This document shows positions 25,080 to 33,161 of a stretch of 46,967 nucleotides of DNA, in pieces; position 1 is the stretch's first letter; every line of letters begins with the position of its first letter. Position numbers and translations under genes: made by a program. The stretch spans positions 1-46,967 of the forward strand of contig JAJDAQ010000012.1 in assembly GCA_029261815.1 (NCBI GenBank), given 5' to 3'. The notes below the pieces were generated by a model that did no database searches, was not told the origin of the DNA, and saw nothing but the letters and a program-made list of their open reading frames with translations. The DNA comes from Deltaproteobacteria bacterium (lineage in GTDB: Bacteria; Myxococcota_A; UBA9160; UBA6930).

Positions 25080-25780
25080 CAAGCGTCGCCGGCTGCGAAC
25101 GAGAGGTTTGCCACCGGCGGTGCGTCGCCGTGTCGTCCGCCGAGTAGCCACGCGATGCGTGGAAGATGCTCTCGACCGAACCAGAGTTCGTCCATGGCGA
25201 GATAGGTCGGTACGCCAAATACGCCTGCATCGAATGCGGCGTCGTTGATGGCATCGTGTTCGGTTTGTCCGGCGCCGTCGCAGTAAGCCGCGAAGCCATC
25301 GGTGGCTACGCCGGCATCCTCCAGCGCTGCCGCCAGGGCGCCGCGGTCATCGATGTCGAGCTCGCGGCGCCAGAACGGTGGATACGCGATATCCAGGAAG
25401 CGGTCGAGCGCCTCTGGCCCCTGCCGTTTCGCCCACAACATGGCGATCCCGGCTTGGCTCGAATCCCAGATCTTGACGGTTCCGCGTACCGTCTTTCCGG
25501 TCAGGTTCGCATAGCGACGCGCATCCATGTACGCGTACTTCACGCCACTCCATTGCTGGGCCGAACGCTCCTGAGTCGCGACTTTTCCGCTGCGGTCGAG
25601 CTTCGCCGACCCGAGGTAGCTCGGGATGTCGAGGGTGAAGGGTCGCCAGTCGATCGGCACTCCGGCCCGTCGGGCCATGTCGCGGGTGGGTTCGATGGCC
25701 AGGTAGGCGTAGGGGCTCTTCAGGTCGATGTAGACCGCGAGCGGGGCATCGCCCCGGAGACGCTCGAAGTCGTTCGACAT
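25079..25780 (-). CDS. 2-hydroxychromene-2-carboxylate isomerase / DsbA-like (GST kappa) protein, first copy
   Basis: 233 residues. 'VYIDLKSPYAYLAIEPT' (about 16-32) carries the SPY motif in which Ser binds glutathione or another thiol in HCCA isomerases. 'WRPFTLDIPSYLG', 'AYMDARRYANLTG' and the cis-Pro loop 'GVFGVPTYLAMDELWFGREHLPRI' complete the fold. No CxxC, so it is not a disulfide oxidase. Known relatives isomerise aromatic-catabolism intermediates. Start 2 bases after the enolase-family gene stop. Position between an enolase-superfamily gene and an altered paralogue suggests a pathway isomerase. Confidence 0.88.
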   Translation of the reverse strand: MSNDFERLRGDAPLAVYIDLKSPYAYLAIEPTRDMARRAGVPIDWRPFTLDIPSYLGSAKLDRSGKVATQERSAQQWSGVKYAYMDARRYANLTGKTVRGTVKIWDSSQAGIAMLWAKRQGPEALDRFLDIAYPPFWRRELDIDDRGALAAALEDAGVATDGFAAYCDGAGQTEHDAINDAAFDAGVFGVPTYLAMDELWFGREHLPRIAWLLGGRHGDAPPVANLSFAAGDA

Positions 25781-25782
25781 CG

Positions 25783-26991
25783 TCAGCGCAGCTCCGGACT
25801 TTCCTGCATCGTCAGGTGGAGCGCGTTGTCTTCGTAAGGGTGTGCGCGCGCGACCGCTTCGTCGAGGTCGCTGCCGAGCCCGGGTTCGGTGGGCGGAAGG
25901 ACGTAGCCGTCTTCCCAGCGGATCGGGCGTGTGAGCAGCTCGGCATGGATGCCGCCGAAGTCCTGGATGGCCTCGAGGATCAAGAAGTTCGGCGTACAGG
26001 TCGCGAACTGGATGTTCGCCAACGCCTCGATCGGCCCGCAGTAGAGATGGGGCGCCATCTGGACGTGATGGGTCTCCGCGATGGCGGCAATCTTCTTCGC
26101 CTCGAGAATTCCGCCGCAGCGGCCCAGAGCCGGCTGAAGGATCGCGGCCGCTTGCGCTTCGAGGACCCGCGCGAATTCGGCCTTGCCCGTCAGTCGCTCG
26201 CCCGTCGCGATCGGAATCCGGGTCTGCCGGGCGACCCGCGCCATCTCTTCGACATTGTCGGGCGGCATCGGTTCTTCGAACCAGAGTGGATCGTAGGCTT
26301 CGAGTCGCCGAGCGAGCCGAATGGCGCCTGCCGCCGTGAACTGGCCGTGGGTGCCGAAGAGCAGATCTGCGCGGTCGCCGACTGCCGAGCGGATCTCGCG
26401 GACGAAAGCCTCGCTCCGGTCGAGGGCCTCGAGCGAGGGCATGCGGCCGTCGTACACCGTGTACGGGCCCGCCGGGTCGAACTTCACGGCGGTGAAACCG
26501 CGCGCAACTTCCTCGGCCGCCCGTTCGGCCGCCAATGTGGCGTCCCGATAGACTCGGCCGTCCTGGAACGCGTCCGGCCCGTCGCTGACCGATGGATAGA
26601 GATAGGTGTAGGTCCGGAGACGTTCGTGGACGCGGCCGCCGAGCAAGGCGTGAATCGGCTTTCCGACCGCCTTTCCGATGAGGTCCCAGCAGGCGGTTTC
26701 GATTCCGCTGAGAACGCTTCCCAAGGAGACGTCAGGACGCGCGGTGTACCCCGACCCCATGACGTTGCGGACAAGGGATTCGATCTGGAAGGGGTCTCGA
26801 TCGATCACATGCCGCGCTGCGACGTCTTCGATCATGCGCGCAACGACATGGGGTCCGAACGTCGCGGTATACACCTCGCCGAAGCCGACAATGCCATCGT
26901 CGGTGACGAGCTTCACGAAGATGAAATAGCGTCCACCAAAGTGAGGCGGCGGGTTTGCGACGACGAAGGTCTCGCAGTCTCGGACCTTCAC
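25783..26991 (-). CDS. Mandelate racemase/muconate lactonizing enzyme family (enolase superfamily) protein
   Basis: 402 residues. The N-terminal capping domain is followed by the barrel. 'FTAVKFDPAGPY' holds the Lys on strand 2, 'LWFEEPMPPDN' the second metal ligand (Glu), 'IPIATGERLTG' the third (Glu), and 'VQMAPHLYCGPIEALANIQF' the His region typical of sugar-acid dehydratases (galactonate dehydratase-like). At the first metal position, however, the sequence is 'LLFGTHGQFT' where relatives show an Asp ('DxHGR' type), so a canonical ligand is missing. GTG start at 26991 overlaps the stop of the crotonase gene (GTGA). Function probably dehydration or racemisation of a hydroxy acid, but uncertain. 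Confidence 0.85.
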   Translation of the reverse strand: MKVRDCETFVVANPPPHFGGRYFIFVKLVTDDGIVGFGEVYTATFGPHVVARMIEDVAARHVIDRDPFQIESLVRNVMGSGYTARPDVSLGSVLSGIETACWDLIGKAVGKPIHALLGGRVHERLRTYTYLYPSVSDGPDAFQDGRVYRDATLAAERAAEEVARGFTAVKFDPAGPYTVYDGRMPSLEALDRSEAFVREIRSAVGDRADLLFGTHGQFTAAGAIRLARRLEAYDPLWFEEPMPPDNVEEMARVARQTRIPIATGERLTGKAEFARVLEAQAAAILQPALGRCGGILEAKKIAAIAETHHVQMAPHLYCGPIEALANIQFATCTPNFLILEAIQDFGGIHAELLTRPIRWEDGYVLPPTEPGLGSDLDEAVARAHPYEDNALHLTMQESPELR

Positions 26992-27851
26992 TTCTTCCGC
27001 TCTCCATAGTCGCCGAACGGGGCGTCGCGTTCGCGGATCACTTCTCGAAAGCCCTTTTCCTTGAAGGACTCGGCCCAGCGATAGGCTTCTTCGGTATGGC
27101 GCGTCATGCCATCGAAGAAGGTTCCGAGCATCTGGGTGGTTCGGAACCCCATGTTTTCGAAGGCCTGGTTGATCAGCAGCTTGTTGAGTGCGAGCTGATT
27201 CGCCGGAATGTGCTGGAACCGTTCCGCGTGGGCTTCGACACGCGCGGAGAGTTCATTTGCCGGGTGGACCTCGGATACCAGTCCGATCCGGTGCGCAGTG
27301 GCAGCGTCGATCGCGTCGCCAGAGAGCAGGTACTGCTTCGCGTGCTCCAGGCCGAGGCGGTAGATCCAGATCATGGTGGTGGGCGTTCCGAAGACGCGCG
27401 AGGGCGCGTACCCGATGAACGCATCGTCGGCCATGAAGAGCTGGTCGCAGCACAGTACGAGGTCGGTCGCGCCGCCGACGGCAAAGCCGTGGATCTCCCC
27501 AATCACGGGCTTCGGGCAGTGCCAGATCTTCATGAAGCGCTGCACGTTGTGGTTCATGAACTGGTAGTCGCGCACCGGATCCCACGCGCCGGCGCGGGGC
27601 TCGACACTGGGCGCATCGTAGGGGCTTCCCCAACCGCGCTCTGTCCCACCCACGAGGTCGTAGCCCGCGGTGAAGACTCGCCCTTCTCCGCGAAGGACGA
27701 CCGCACGCACGCTCTTCGACGCCGTGGCCGCGTCGATGCCGTCGGCGACGCCGGCGACCATGTCCTCGGTCAACGTGTTCATCCGGTCGGGCCGGTTCAG
27801 CGTGACGATGGCAAGGGAGTCGCGCTCTTCGTATCGAACGTCTTCGGTCAC
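26988..27851 (-). CDS. Crotonase-family protein lacking both hydratase glutamates
   Basis: 287 residues. The fold is clear: 'LAIVTLNRPDRMNTLT' (about 13-28), oxyanion-hole pieces 'RVFTAGYDLVGG' and 'IHGFAVGGATDLVLCCD', and later 'HRIGLVSEVHP'. The two catalytic Glu of enoyl-CoA hydratase are absent: GGxxEL is GGATDL and the following PE position reads 'YAPSRVFG'. Hence a different crotonase reaction (isomerase, hydrolase, C-C lyase) is more likely. GTG at 27851 is chosen, 22 bases after the SnoaL gene; a longer frame is only antisense to nothing else but lacks homology. It overlaps the enolase-family gene (GTGA). Confidence 0.85.
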   Translation of the reverse strand: MTEDVRYEERDSLAIVTLNRPDRMNTLTEDMVAGVADGIDAATASKSVRAVVLRGEGRVFTAGYDLVGGTERGWGSPYDAPSVEPRAGAWDPVRDYQFMNHNVQRFMKIWHCPKPVIGEIHGFAVGGATDLVLCCDQLFMADDAFIGYAPSRVFGTPTTMIWIYRLGLEHAKQYLLSGDAIDAATAHRIGLVSEVHPANELSARVEAHAERFQHIPANQLALNKLLINQAFENMGFRTTQMLGTFFDGMTRHTEEAYRWAESFKEKGFREVIRERDAPFGDYGERKK

Positions 27852-27873
27852 TGCGGGCCCCGTTCTCGCCCGC

Positions 27874-28242
27874 TCACTCGGTGCGCTCGGGGAAGTCACC
27901 GAAGAATCCGTCGATCTGGACGATGAGGCCGTGCTCATCGACGGTGGTGACGTCCATGCCCGGGAGGACGCGCTGCCCTCCGATCTCGACCGCCCACAGG
28001 TAGCGGTAGCGACGGTTGTGCCCATCGACGCCCGAGGTGACGAGATAGTCGGCGTCCGGCCGCTCATTGCGCGCGTCCACGATCATCGCCTCGAGCGCGT
28101 CGATATCGCGTGTGGTGTGCGCGGGGTCGATGAACAGTACGTCCGGGGCCACCGCGCGTTCGAGATGCCCTCGGATCTTTCCGAGATCACGTTCATTCCA
28201 GGCATCGTTGTAGTGCTGGAGTTCGGCCGGGGGAGCGGTCAT
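27874..28242 (-). CDS. SnoaL-like / NTF2-fold protein
   Basis: 122 residues. 'ELQHYNDAWNERDLGKIRGHLERAVAPDVLFIDPAHTTRD' is a standard SnoaL-like opening (cone-shaped beta barrel with N-terminal helices), followed by 'HNRRYRYLWAVEIGG' and a terminal strand 'GLIVQIDGFFGDFP'. Members are ketosteroid-isomerase-like enzymes or binding proteins. ATG at 28242 has GGAGG 8 bases upstream. It is the first gene of the five-gene reverse operon, so its promoter must be in the 176-base gap 28243-28418. Activity not predictable. Confidence 0.85.
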   Translation of the reverse strand: MTAPPAELQHYNDAWNERDLGKIRGHLERAVAPDVLFIDPAHTTRDIDALEAMIVDARNERPDADYLVTSGVDGHNRRYRYLWAVEIGGQRVLPGMDVTTVDEHGLIVQIDGFFGDFPERTE

Positions 28243-28298
28243 GCGGTTGCCTCCGTGGTGGCGCTGCCGAAGTGTATGGCGCGGGCGCATGAATGGAA

Positions 28299-28322
28299 AA
28301 CGGATCCCCGTGGATATCCGTT
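28299..28322. promoter_or_regulatory. Hairpin in the SnoaL-metY intergenic region
   Basis: AACGGAT (28299-28305) pairs perfectly with ATCCGTT (28316-28322) across a 10-base loop. It lies about 96 bases before the metY ATG and 57 before the SnoaL start, inside a 176-base divergent gap. I could not fit a known SAM or SAH riboswitch to the leader; it may be an operator or a structured leader piece. Confidence 0.3.
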
Positions 28323-28418
28323 CAAAGCGCCGCAGGCTGGATTGAGGCCGAGCGTTGCCTCTCCTAGAGTCGAGGGCCCACCGCCGCAGGCCCCGATCGG
28401 GCCACCGGGAGAGCTGCC

Positions 28419-29726
28419 ATGTCCGATGAAGCCAAGCCACAGGGCCTCGGAACCCTCGCCGTCCACGGCGGCCAGGTGCCGGATCCGACGACGAACGCGC
28501 GTGCGGTTCCGATCTACGCGACGACTTCGTACGTCTTCGACAGTACGGAGCACGCGGCGAACCTCTTCGGTCTCGCCGAGTTCGGAAACATCTACAGCCG
28601 TCTCATGAATCCGACCAATGATGTGCTGGAGAAGCGCCTTGCGGCACTCGACGGTGGCGCTGGGGCACTGAGCTTTGCGTCGGGAATGGCCGCGATCACG
28701 GCCGCGATCCAAACGATCTGCCACGCGGGTCAGAACTTCATCTCTGCGACGAGCCTGTACGGTGGAACGTGGACGCTCTTTACCCAGACGTTCAAGTCCA
28801 TGGGGATCGAAGTGCGGTTCTTCGATCCCGATCACCCGGAACAGATCGAGGGCCTCGTCGACGAGAACACGCGCTGCGTCTACTTCGAGAGCATCGGAAA
28901 CCCCAAGAATGACGTTCCCGATTTTCGCGCCATCGCCGACATTGCGCACCGCAACAAGCTTCCGGTGCTATGCGACAACACGGTGATGACACCGATGCTG
29001 CTTCGTCCCATCGAGCACGGTGTCGACATCGTGATCTACTCGACCACCAAGTTCATCGGAGGGCACGGCGTGCACATCGGGGGCGCCGTCGTCGACAGCG
29101 CGAACTTCCCGTGGGCAGACGATCCCGAGCGATGGCCCGAGTTCTGCGGTCCGTCTCCGTCCTACCACGGCGCGGTGTTCGAAGAAGCACTCCGACCGAT
29201 GGGAAACATCGCCTACATCATGCACATGCGAACGCATTGGCTTCGCGATACCGGTGCCGCGATGAGCCCGTTCGCGGCATTCCTGACCCTACAGGGCCTC
29301 GAGACGCTTCACCTTCGCATCCCGCGCCACTGCGAGAACGCCCAGGAAGTTGCGGAATTCCTCGAGGCGCACGAGGCGGTCGAGTGGGTGAACTATCCGG
29401 GTCTCGCTAGCCATTCGCACCATGCCACGGCCGAGCGGTACCTGCCGAACGGGGCCGGTGCGATCCTGGGTTTCGGAATTCGGGGTGGGGAAGCCGCCGG
29501 CAAGAGGTTCATCGAGAGTGTCGAACTCGCGAGCCATCTGGCCAATATCGGAGACGCCAAGACACTCGTTATTCACCCCGCATCGACCACCCATTCGCAG
29601 CTGAGTCCCGAGGAGCAGGCCTCGGCCGGTGTCTCGCCCGAGTACATCCGCGTATCCGTCGGCATCGAAGACGCCGAAGACATCATCGCGGATCTCGACC
29701 AGGCGCTACGAGCCAGCGGCGCCTGA
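28419..29726 (+). CDS. metY: O-acetylhomoserine (thiol)-lyase / sulfhydrylase
   Basis: 435 residues, Cys/Met-metabolism PLP enzyme. 'LAVHGGQVPDPTTNARAVPIYATTSYVF' is the MetY start; 'YSRLMNPTNDVLEKRLAALDGG' and 'ASGMAAI' follow. The PLP lysine is in 'YSTTKFIGGHG', and the closing 'FVIHPASTTHSQL'-like segment (here 'LVIHPASTTH', 'SPEYIRVSVGIED') is diagnostic. It makes homocysteine from O-acetylhomoserine and sulfide. RBS GGGAGAG upstream. The next gene, 18 bases on, makes its substrate, so this pair gives direct sulfhydrylation in methionine synthesis. Confidence 0.95.
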   Translation: MSDEAKPQGLGTLAVHGGQVPDPTTNARAVPIYATTSYVFDSTEHAANLFGLAEFGNIYSRLMNPTNDVLEKRLAALDGGAGALSFASGMAAITAAIQTICHAGQNFISATSLYGGTWTLFTQTFKSMGIEVRFFDPDHPEQIEGLVDENTRCVYFESIGNPKNDVPDFRAIADIAHRNKLPVLCDNTVMTPMLLRPIEHGVDIVIYSTTKFIGGHGVHIGGAVVDSANFPWADDPERWPEFCGPSPSYHGAVFEEALRPMGNIAYIMHMRTHWLRDTGAAMSPFAAFLTLQGLETLHLRIPRHCENAQEVAEFLEAHEAVEWVNYPGLASHSHHATAERYLPNGAGAILGFGIRGGEAAGKRFIESVELASHLANIGDAKTLVIHPASTTHSQLSPEEQASAGVSPEYIRVSVGIEDAEDIIADLDQALRASGA

Positions 29727-29744
29727 TGGTTCCGTGATTTCGGC

Positions 29745-31541
29745 GTGAGCCAACACTCCAGCAGCGACGACGCCCGCACCGCGCGGCCGCTTCGATATGC
29801 GAAGGAATGGCACTCGCCGGATTCATTCACGCTCGTCAACGGGAGCCAGCTCCCGGGGCTGACCGTGAGTTACGAGACGTGGGGAACGCTGAACGAAGCG
29901 GGAACCAACGCGGTCCTCGTCTGCCACGCGCTCAGCGGAGATTCGCACGCTGCGCGCCATCAGCCTGACGACGATCCGGGTTGGTGGGACCTGCTGATCG
30001 GACCAGGGCGGCCCATCGATACCGAACGCTACTTCGTTGTTTGTTCGAACGTGCTCGGCGGTTGCCGCGGGACGACGGGGCCGAACTTCGTGGACCCGGC
30101 GACCCACCGGCCCTACGGGGCGGACTTTCCGGTGGTGACCGTGGAAGACATGGTTGACGTCCAGCGACGCCTGATCGATCACCTGGAGATCGGGTGCCTG
30201 GCTGCCGTCGTTGGGGGCTCGCTCGGGGGTCTCCAGGCCCTCTCGTGGGCGACGCGGTACCCGGATCGGATCGCCGCCGCAGCCGTGATCGCAGCGTCTG
30301 CGCGGCTCAGCAGCCAGGGGATCGCGTTCGACGTTGTCGGGCGAAACGCCATCCGCCACGACCCGGAGTTTGCCGACGGCCAATACTACGGCGGCGCAGG
30401 CCCGGAAGCCGGCCTCGCGATCGCACGGATGCTGGCGCATATCACCTACTTGTCGGATGAGTCGATGCGGACCAAGTTCGATCCGACGCGGCTCCAGCCC
30501 CGCGAGATCGAAAGCGGTTTCGAGAGCCTCTTCTCCGTGGGTTCGTACCTGGCCTATCAAGGCGACCGATTCGTGGAGCGGTTCGACGCGAACAGCTACA
30601 TCACCCTGTCGTCGGCGATGGACTTGTTCGACCTCGGCGAATCAGAAGAGGAGATTCGGGCTTCCCTCGCACCGGCCAGCTGTCGCTGGCTATTCGTAAG
30701 CTTCTCGTCCGACTGGCTCTACCCCCCGTTGGCATCCCGTCGTCTGGTCGATGCACTGGTGGCGCAGTCGAAACGCGTCAGCAGTTGCGAGATCGAAAGT
30801 GCGGCGGGACATGACTCCTTCTTGCTCGAAGAGCCGATGGTGGGTGGAGGTCGCATGGTCGCGGCGCTTCTCGCGGGTCCAGGTGACCGAACCGCACCGC
30901 TGCGTGTGCCCGACGAATCGCAGGTCGGAGAACCGACAAGCATCTTCTTCGCACATCGTCTCGACTACGAGATGATCCTCCGGCTTCTTCCCGAGCGAAC
31001 GAGCGTTCTTGACCTGGGCTGTGGAAATGGCGAGCTCCTCGCGATCCTGCGAGATCGCGGTCACGAGAAATTGCTAGGCGTCGAGTGGGACGAAGAGGAA
31101 GTGGTCGAGAGCATCGCGCGCGGCCTCCCCGTACTTCATGCCGACCTCGGTCAGGGAATCGCGGCAATTCCTGATGGGAGCTTCGAAGTGGCCGTGCTGT
31201 CCCAGACGCTGCAATCGATCGTCGATGTGGCCGGGGTGTTGGACGAGATCGTGCGCGTGGCCGATCGGGGCATCGTCAGCTTCCCGAATTTCGCACACGC
31301 GCCGATGCGGGAGATGTTTGCGCGAGAAGGGCGGCTTCCGAAGGGTGAAGGGCTCTACGCCTACGAGTGGCACGACACGCCGAACCGGCGCTTTCCTTCG
31401 ATCCTGGACTTCCAGGAGCTCTGCGCGAAACGCGGAATCCGGATCCTCGACGCGATCTATGTGGACTCGGCGACGGGGCGGGAGGTCACGGCGGACCCGA
31501 ATCTCGAGGCCGATATCGCCGTCGTCGCGATCCAGCGCTGA
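29745..31541 (+). CDS. metX: Homoserine O-acetyltransferase fused to MetW (MetX-MetW)
   Basis: 598 residues. Residues 1 to about 385 are MetX: 'YETWGTLNE', 'VCHALSGDSHA', nucleophile Ser159 in 'VVGGSLGGLQ', Asp in 'SFSSDWLYPP' and His in 'AAGHDSFLLE'. Residues about 396-598 are MetW, a methyltransferase-fold protein: 'LLPERTSVLDLGCGNGELLAILRD' binding motif, 'LSQTLQSIVDVAGVLDEIVRVA' and 'FPNFAHAPMREMF'. In many proteobacteria metX and metW are adjacent genes; here they form one frame without an intervening stop. GTG start, 18 bases after metY. The product supplies O-acetyl- or O-succinylhomoserine. Residues that decide acetyl versus succinyl were not resolved. Confidence 0.9.
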   Translation: MSQHSSSDDARTARPLRYAKEWHSPDSFTLVNGSQLPGLTVSYETWGTLNEAGTNAVLVCHALSGDSHAARHQPDDDPGWWDLLIGPGRPIDTERYFVVCSNVLGGCRGTTGPNFVDPATHRPYGADFPVVTVEDMVDVQRRLIDHLEIGCLAAVVGGSLGGLQALSWATRYPDRIAAAAVIAASARLSSQGIAFDVVGRNAIRHDPEFADGQYYGGAGPEAGLAIARMLAHITYLSDESMRTKFDPTRLQPREIESGFESLFSVGSYLAYQGDRFVERFDANSYITLSSAMDLFDLGESEEEIRASLAPASCRWLFVSFSSDWLYPPLASRRLVDALVAQSKRVSSCEIESAAGHDSFLLEEPMVGGGRMVAALLAGPGDRTAPLRVPDESQVGEPTSIFFAHRLDYEMILRLLPERTSVLDLGCGNGELLAILRDRGHEKLLGVEWDEEEVVESIARGLPVLHADLGQGIAAIPDGSFEVAVLSQTLQSIVDVAGVLDEIVRVADRGIVSFPNFAHAPMREMFAREGRLPKGEGLYAYEWHDTPNRRFPSILDFQELCAKRGIRILDAIYVDSATGREVTADPNLEADIAVVAIQR

Positions 31542-31612
31542 TCCGGCGCCGTTCCCATCCGGGGCTGGCACCTGCTAGACCTGCGTATGGGCAACGCCAA
31601 GAAGGAGTTCGC

Positions 31613-32581
31613 ATGATCCCCGAACGCTATGCCACGTACGAGAAGATCGTGACCGTTGCTGCGGTCAACTTTGGTTGCATCGTTGGCGACAAGGCCGCGA
31701 ATCTCGCGAAGATCGAGGCGAACCTGCGCGAGGCAGCGGCCCAGGGCGTCGACATCGTGGCGTTTCCCGAAGAGGCGCTCGTGGGTTGTGGCGGATGTGA
31801 CGTGTGCCGCACCGAAGCCGCGCATTGCGACTACCACGACGCGCTGGCCGAAACCGTGCCAGGACCGTCGACCGAGCGCATCGCGGCCCTGGCGAAGGAG
31901 CTCGACCTCTATGTCGCGTTCGGGATGATCGAACGCGACGCGCACGATCCGTCGGTGCTGTACAACGCCGCGGCCATGGTCGGTCCCGAGGGCATCCTGG
32001 GGACGTACCGGAAGGTGCATCTCGGATCGCTTCCCTGGGTGACGGAGGGTGTGACCTTCGAACCAGGGACTTCGCTTCCGGTGTTCGAGACACGATTCGG
32101 TCCCGTCGGGATCCTCATCTGTTACGACTTCTGGTTCAACCCGGAGCTGACGCGACTGCTGGCGCTGAAGGGGGCGCGCATCGTCCTGAACTGTTGCGCC
32201 ACGTTCGCCGGCCCCGGGAAGCGCGACTACATGGTGCAGACGACGTGCACCCGGGCGCAGGAAAATCTCAGCTACATCGTGAGCGCGAACCATGTCGGTG
32301 GCCCCGACTCGTCCGCGAGTTACGGCGCAGGCCAGCTGGATGAAGGCCGAACGGGCCACTTCCTGGGTCACAGCACGATCGCGGGGCCAGCCTTTCCACG
32401 ATTCAGCCAGGTCTTCGCCGAAGCCGGGGCGGGAGAGGAAATCGTCAGCGCCACGCTCAGCTTCGAGAAGCTGCATCGCTGGGAGAACATCTTTCCCTGG
32501 CGGGACTGGCGGGCCGGCCACCAGGCGGCGACGTCGCAGCTCATCGCTTCGGAGTTCCAGAAGCTGGTCCAGGGGCCCTGA
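31613..32581 (+). CDS. Nitrilase-superfamily amidohydrolase (carbon-nitrogen hydrolase) with cysteine cluster
   Basis: 322 residues. The catalytic triad is E53 in 'IVAFPEEALVG', K134 in 'GTYRKVHLGS' and C170 in 'GILICYDFWF'. Immediately after the Glu there is an unusual Cys-rich loop, C59-x2-C62-x2-C65-x6-C72, that could bind a metal or form a disulfide; I do not know it from other nitrilases. The Asn/His dyad after Cys is typical of amidases rather than aromatic nitrilases. AAGGAG 7 bases before ATG. It is followed by a terminator, and sits next to the MarR gene cluster, so an amide-substrate link is possible but unproven. Confidence 0.88.
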   Translation: MIPERYATYEKIVTVAAVNFGCIVGDKAANLAKIEANLREAAAQGVDIVAFPEEALVGCGGCDVCRTEAAHCDYHDALAETVPGPSTERIAALAKELDLYVAFGMIERDAHDPSVLYNAAAMVGPEGILGTYRKVHLGSLPWVTEGVTFEPGTSLPVFETRFGPVGILICYDFWFNPELTRLLALKGARIVLNCCATFAGPGKRDYMVQTTCTRAQENLSYIVSANHVGGPDSSASYGAGQLDEGRTGHFLGHSTIAGPAFPRFSQVFAEAGAGEEIVSATLSFEKLHRWENIFPWRDWRAGHQAATSQLIASEFQKLVQGP

Positions 32582-32587
32582 CCGGGT

Positions 32588-32610
32588 CGCCCGAAACACG
32601 GGCGATTTAT
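32588..32610 (+). terminator. Rho-independent terminator after nitrilase gene
   Basis: CGCCCG (32588-32593), loop AAACA, CGGGCG (32599-32604), then ATTTATCTT. A perfect 6-pair GC stem followed by a T-rich stretch, 7 bases after the nitrilase stop. It isolates the upstream genes from the MarR-led cluster. Confidence 0.65.
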
Positions 32611-32624
32611 CTTGCGCGAAAGAT
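32609..32624. promoter_or_regulatory. MarR operator candidate
   Basis: ATCTT, GCGCGA, AAGAT: perfect 5-base arms around a 6-base centre, 16 bases in all, 24 bases before the MarR gene start and overlapping a weak -35-like TTGCGC. Size and place fit a MarR-dimer site for autoregulation and control of the downstream genes. Confidence 0.45.
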
Positions 32625-32648
32625 GGTTTCCGGCGTAGGCTGCCCGCC

Positions 32649-33161
32649 ATGGACTGGATGGACGAGATCGCGGCTGCCTGGAAGCGGGAGTATCCCGCCG
32701 TCGACAGTTCGGCCATGCCGCCGCTGGTCCGCGCGGCGCGGCTCGGCATCCTGATCGAGCGCTTCCAACGCGCGGTGCTCGAGCCCTTCGAGCTCAGCCC
32801 GTCCGACTACAGCGTACTCGCCACGTTGCGTCGCGCGGGAAAGCCCTACCGCGGCTCGCCCAGTGTCCTGTACAGCCGCCTGCAGCGGTCGTCCGGCGGG
32901 ATGACGAAGATGTTGAAGCGACTCGAGGAGCGTGACCTCGTCGCACGGGTACCGGACCCGGCGGACGGGCGGGGACTCCTGGTCGAGTTGACCGCGGAAG
33001 GTCTGTCGCTCCAAGAGGACGTGTTCCTCGCATTCCTGGCCGCCAGCAATGAACTCCTCGCGGCGTCCAGCACGCGAGACAAACATGCCCTCGACCACGC
33101 ATTGCGGTCGCTCGTCTCGTCGTTCGAGGAGTATCTGGGCACCGAGGAGCCGTCCGAATGA
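32649..33161 (+). CDS. MarR family transcriptional regulator
   Basis: 170 residues, winged helix. 'LSPSDYSVLATLRRAGKPYRGSPSVLYSRLQRSSGGMTKMLKRLEERDLVARVPDPADGRGLLVELTAEG' in pieces is the classic MarR wing with its D-x-R-G/R loop ('PADGRGLLVELT'). Helical ends form the dimer. ATG at 32649 is the first start after the palindrome. It heads the large cluster; its stop overlaps the next start by ATGA (33158-33161), so it is co-transcribed with the catabolic genes. Its ligand is probably the cluster's substrate or an intermediate. Confidence 0.92.
   Translation: MDWMDEIAAAWKREYPAVDSSAMPPLVRAARLGILIERFQRAVLEPFELSPSDYSVLATLRRAGKPYRGSPSVLYSRLQRSSGGMTKMLKRLEERDLVARVPDPADGRGLLVELTAEGLSLQEDVFLAFLAASNELLAASSTRDKHALDHALRSLVSSFEEYLGTEEPSE

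Noticed and set aside
28243..28418. SAM or SAH riboswitch before metY
   Set aside because: Only one 7-pair hairpin; the conserved SAM-I, SAM-II and SAH core motifs could not be fitted by eye.
31457..32749. 430-residue reverse open frame
   Set aside because: Covers the nitrilase gene, terminator and MarR start; no recognisable motif.
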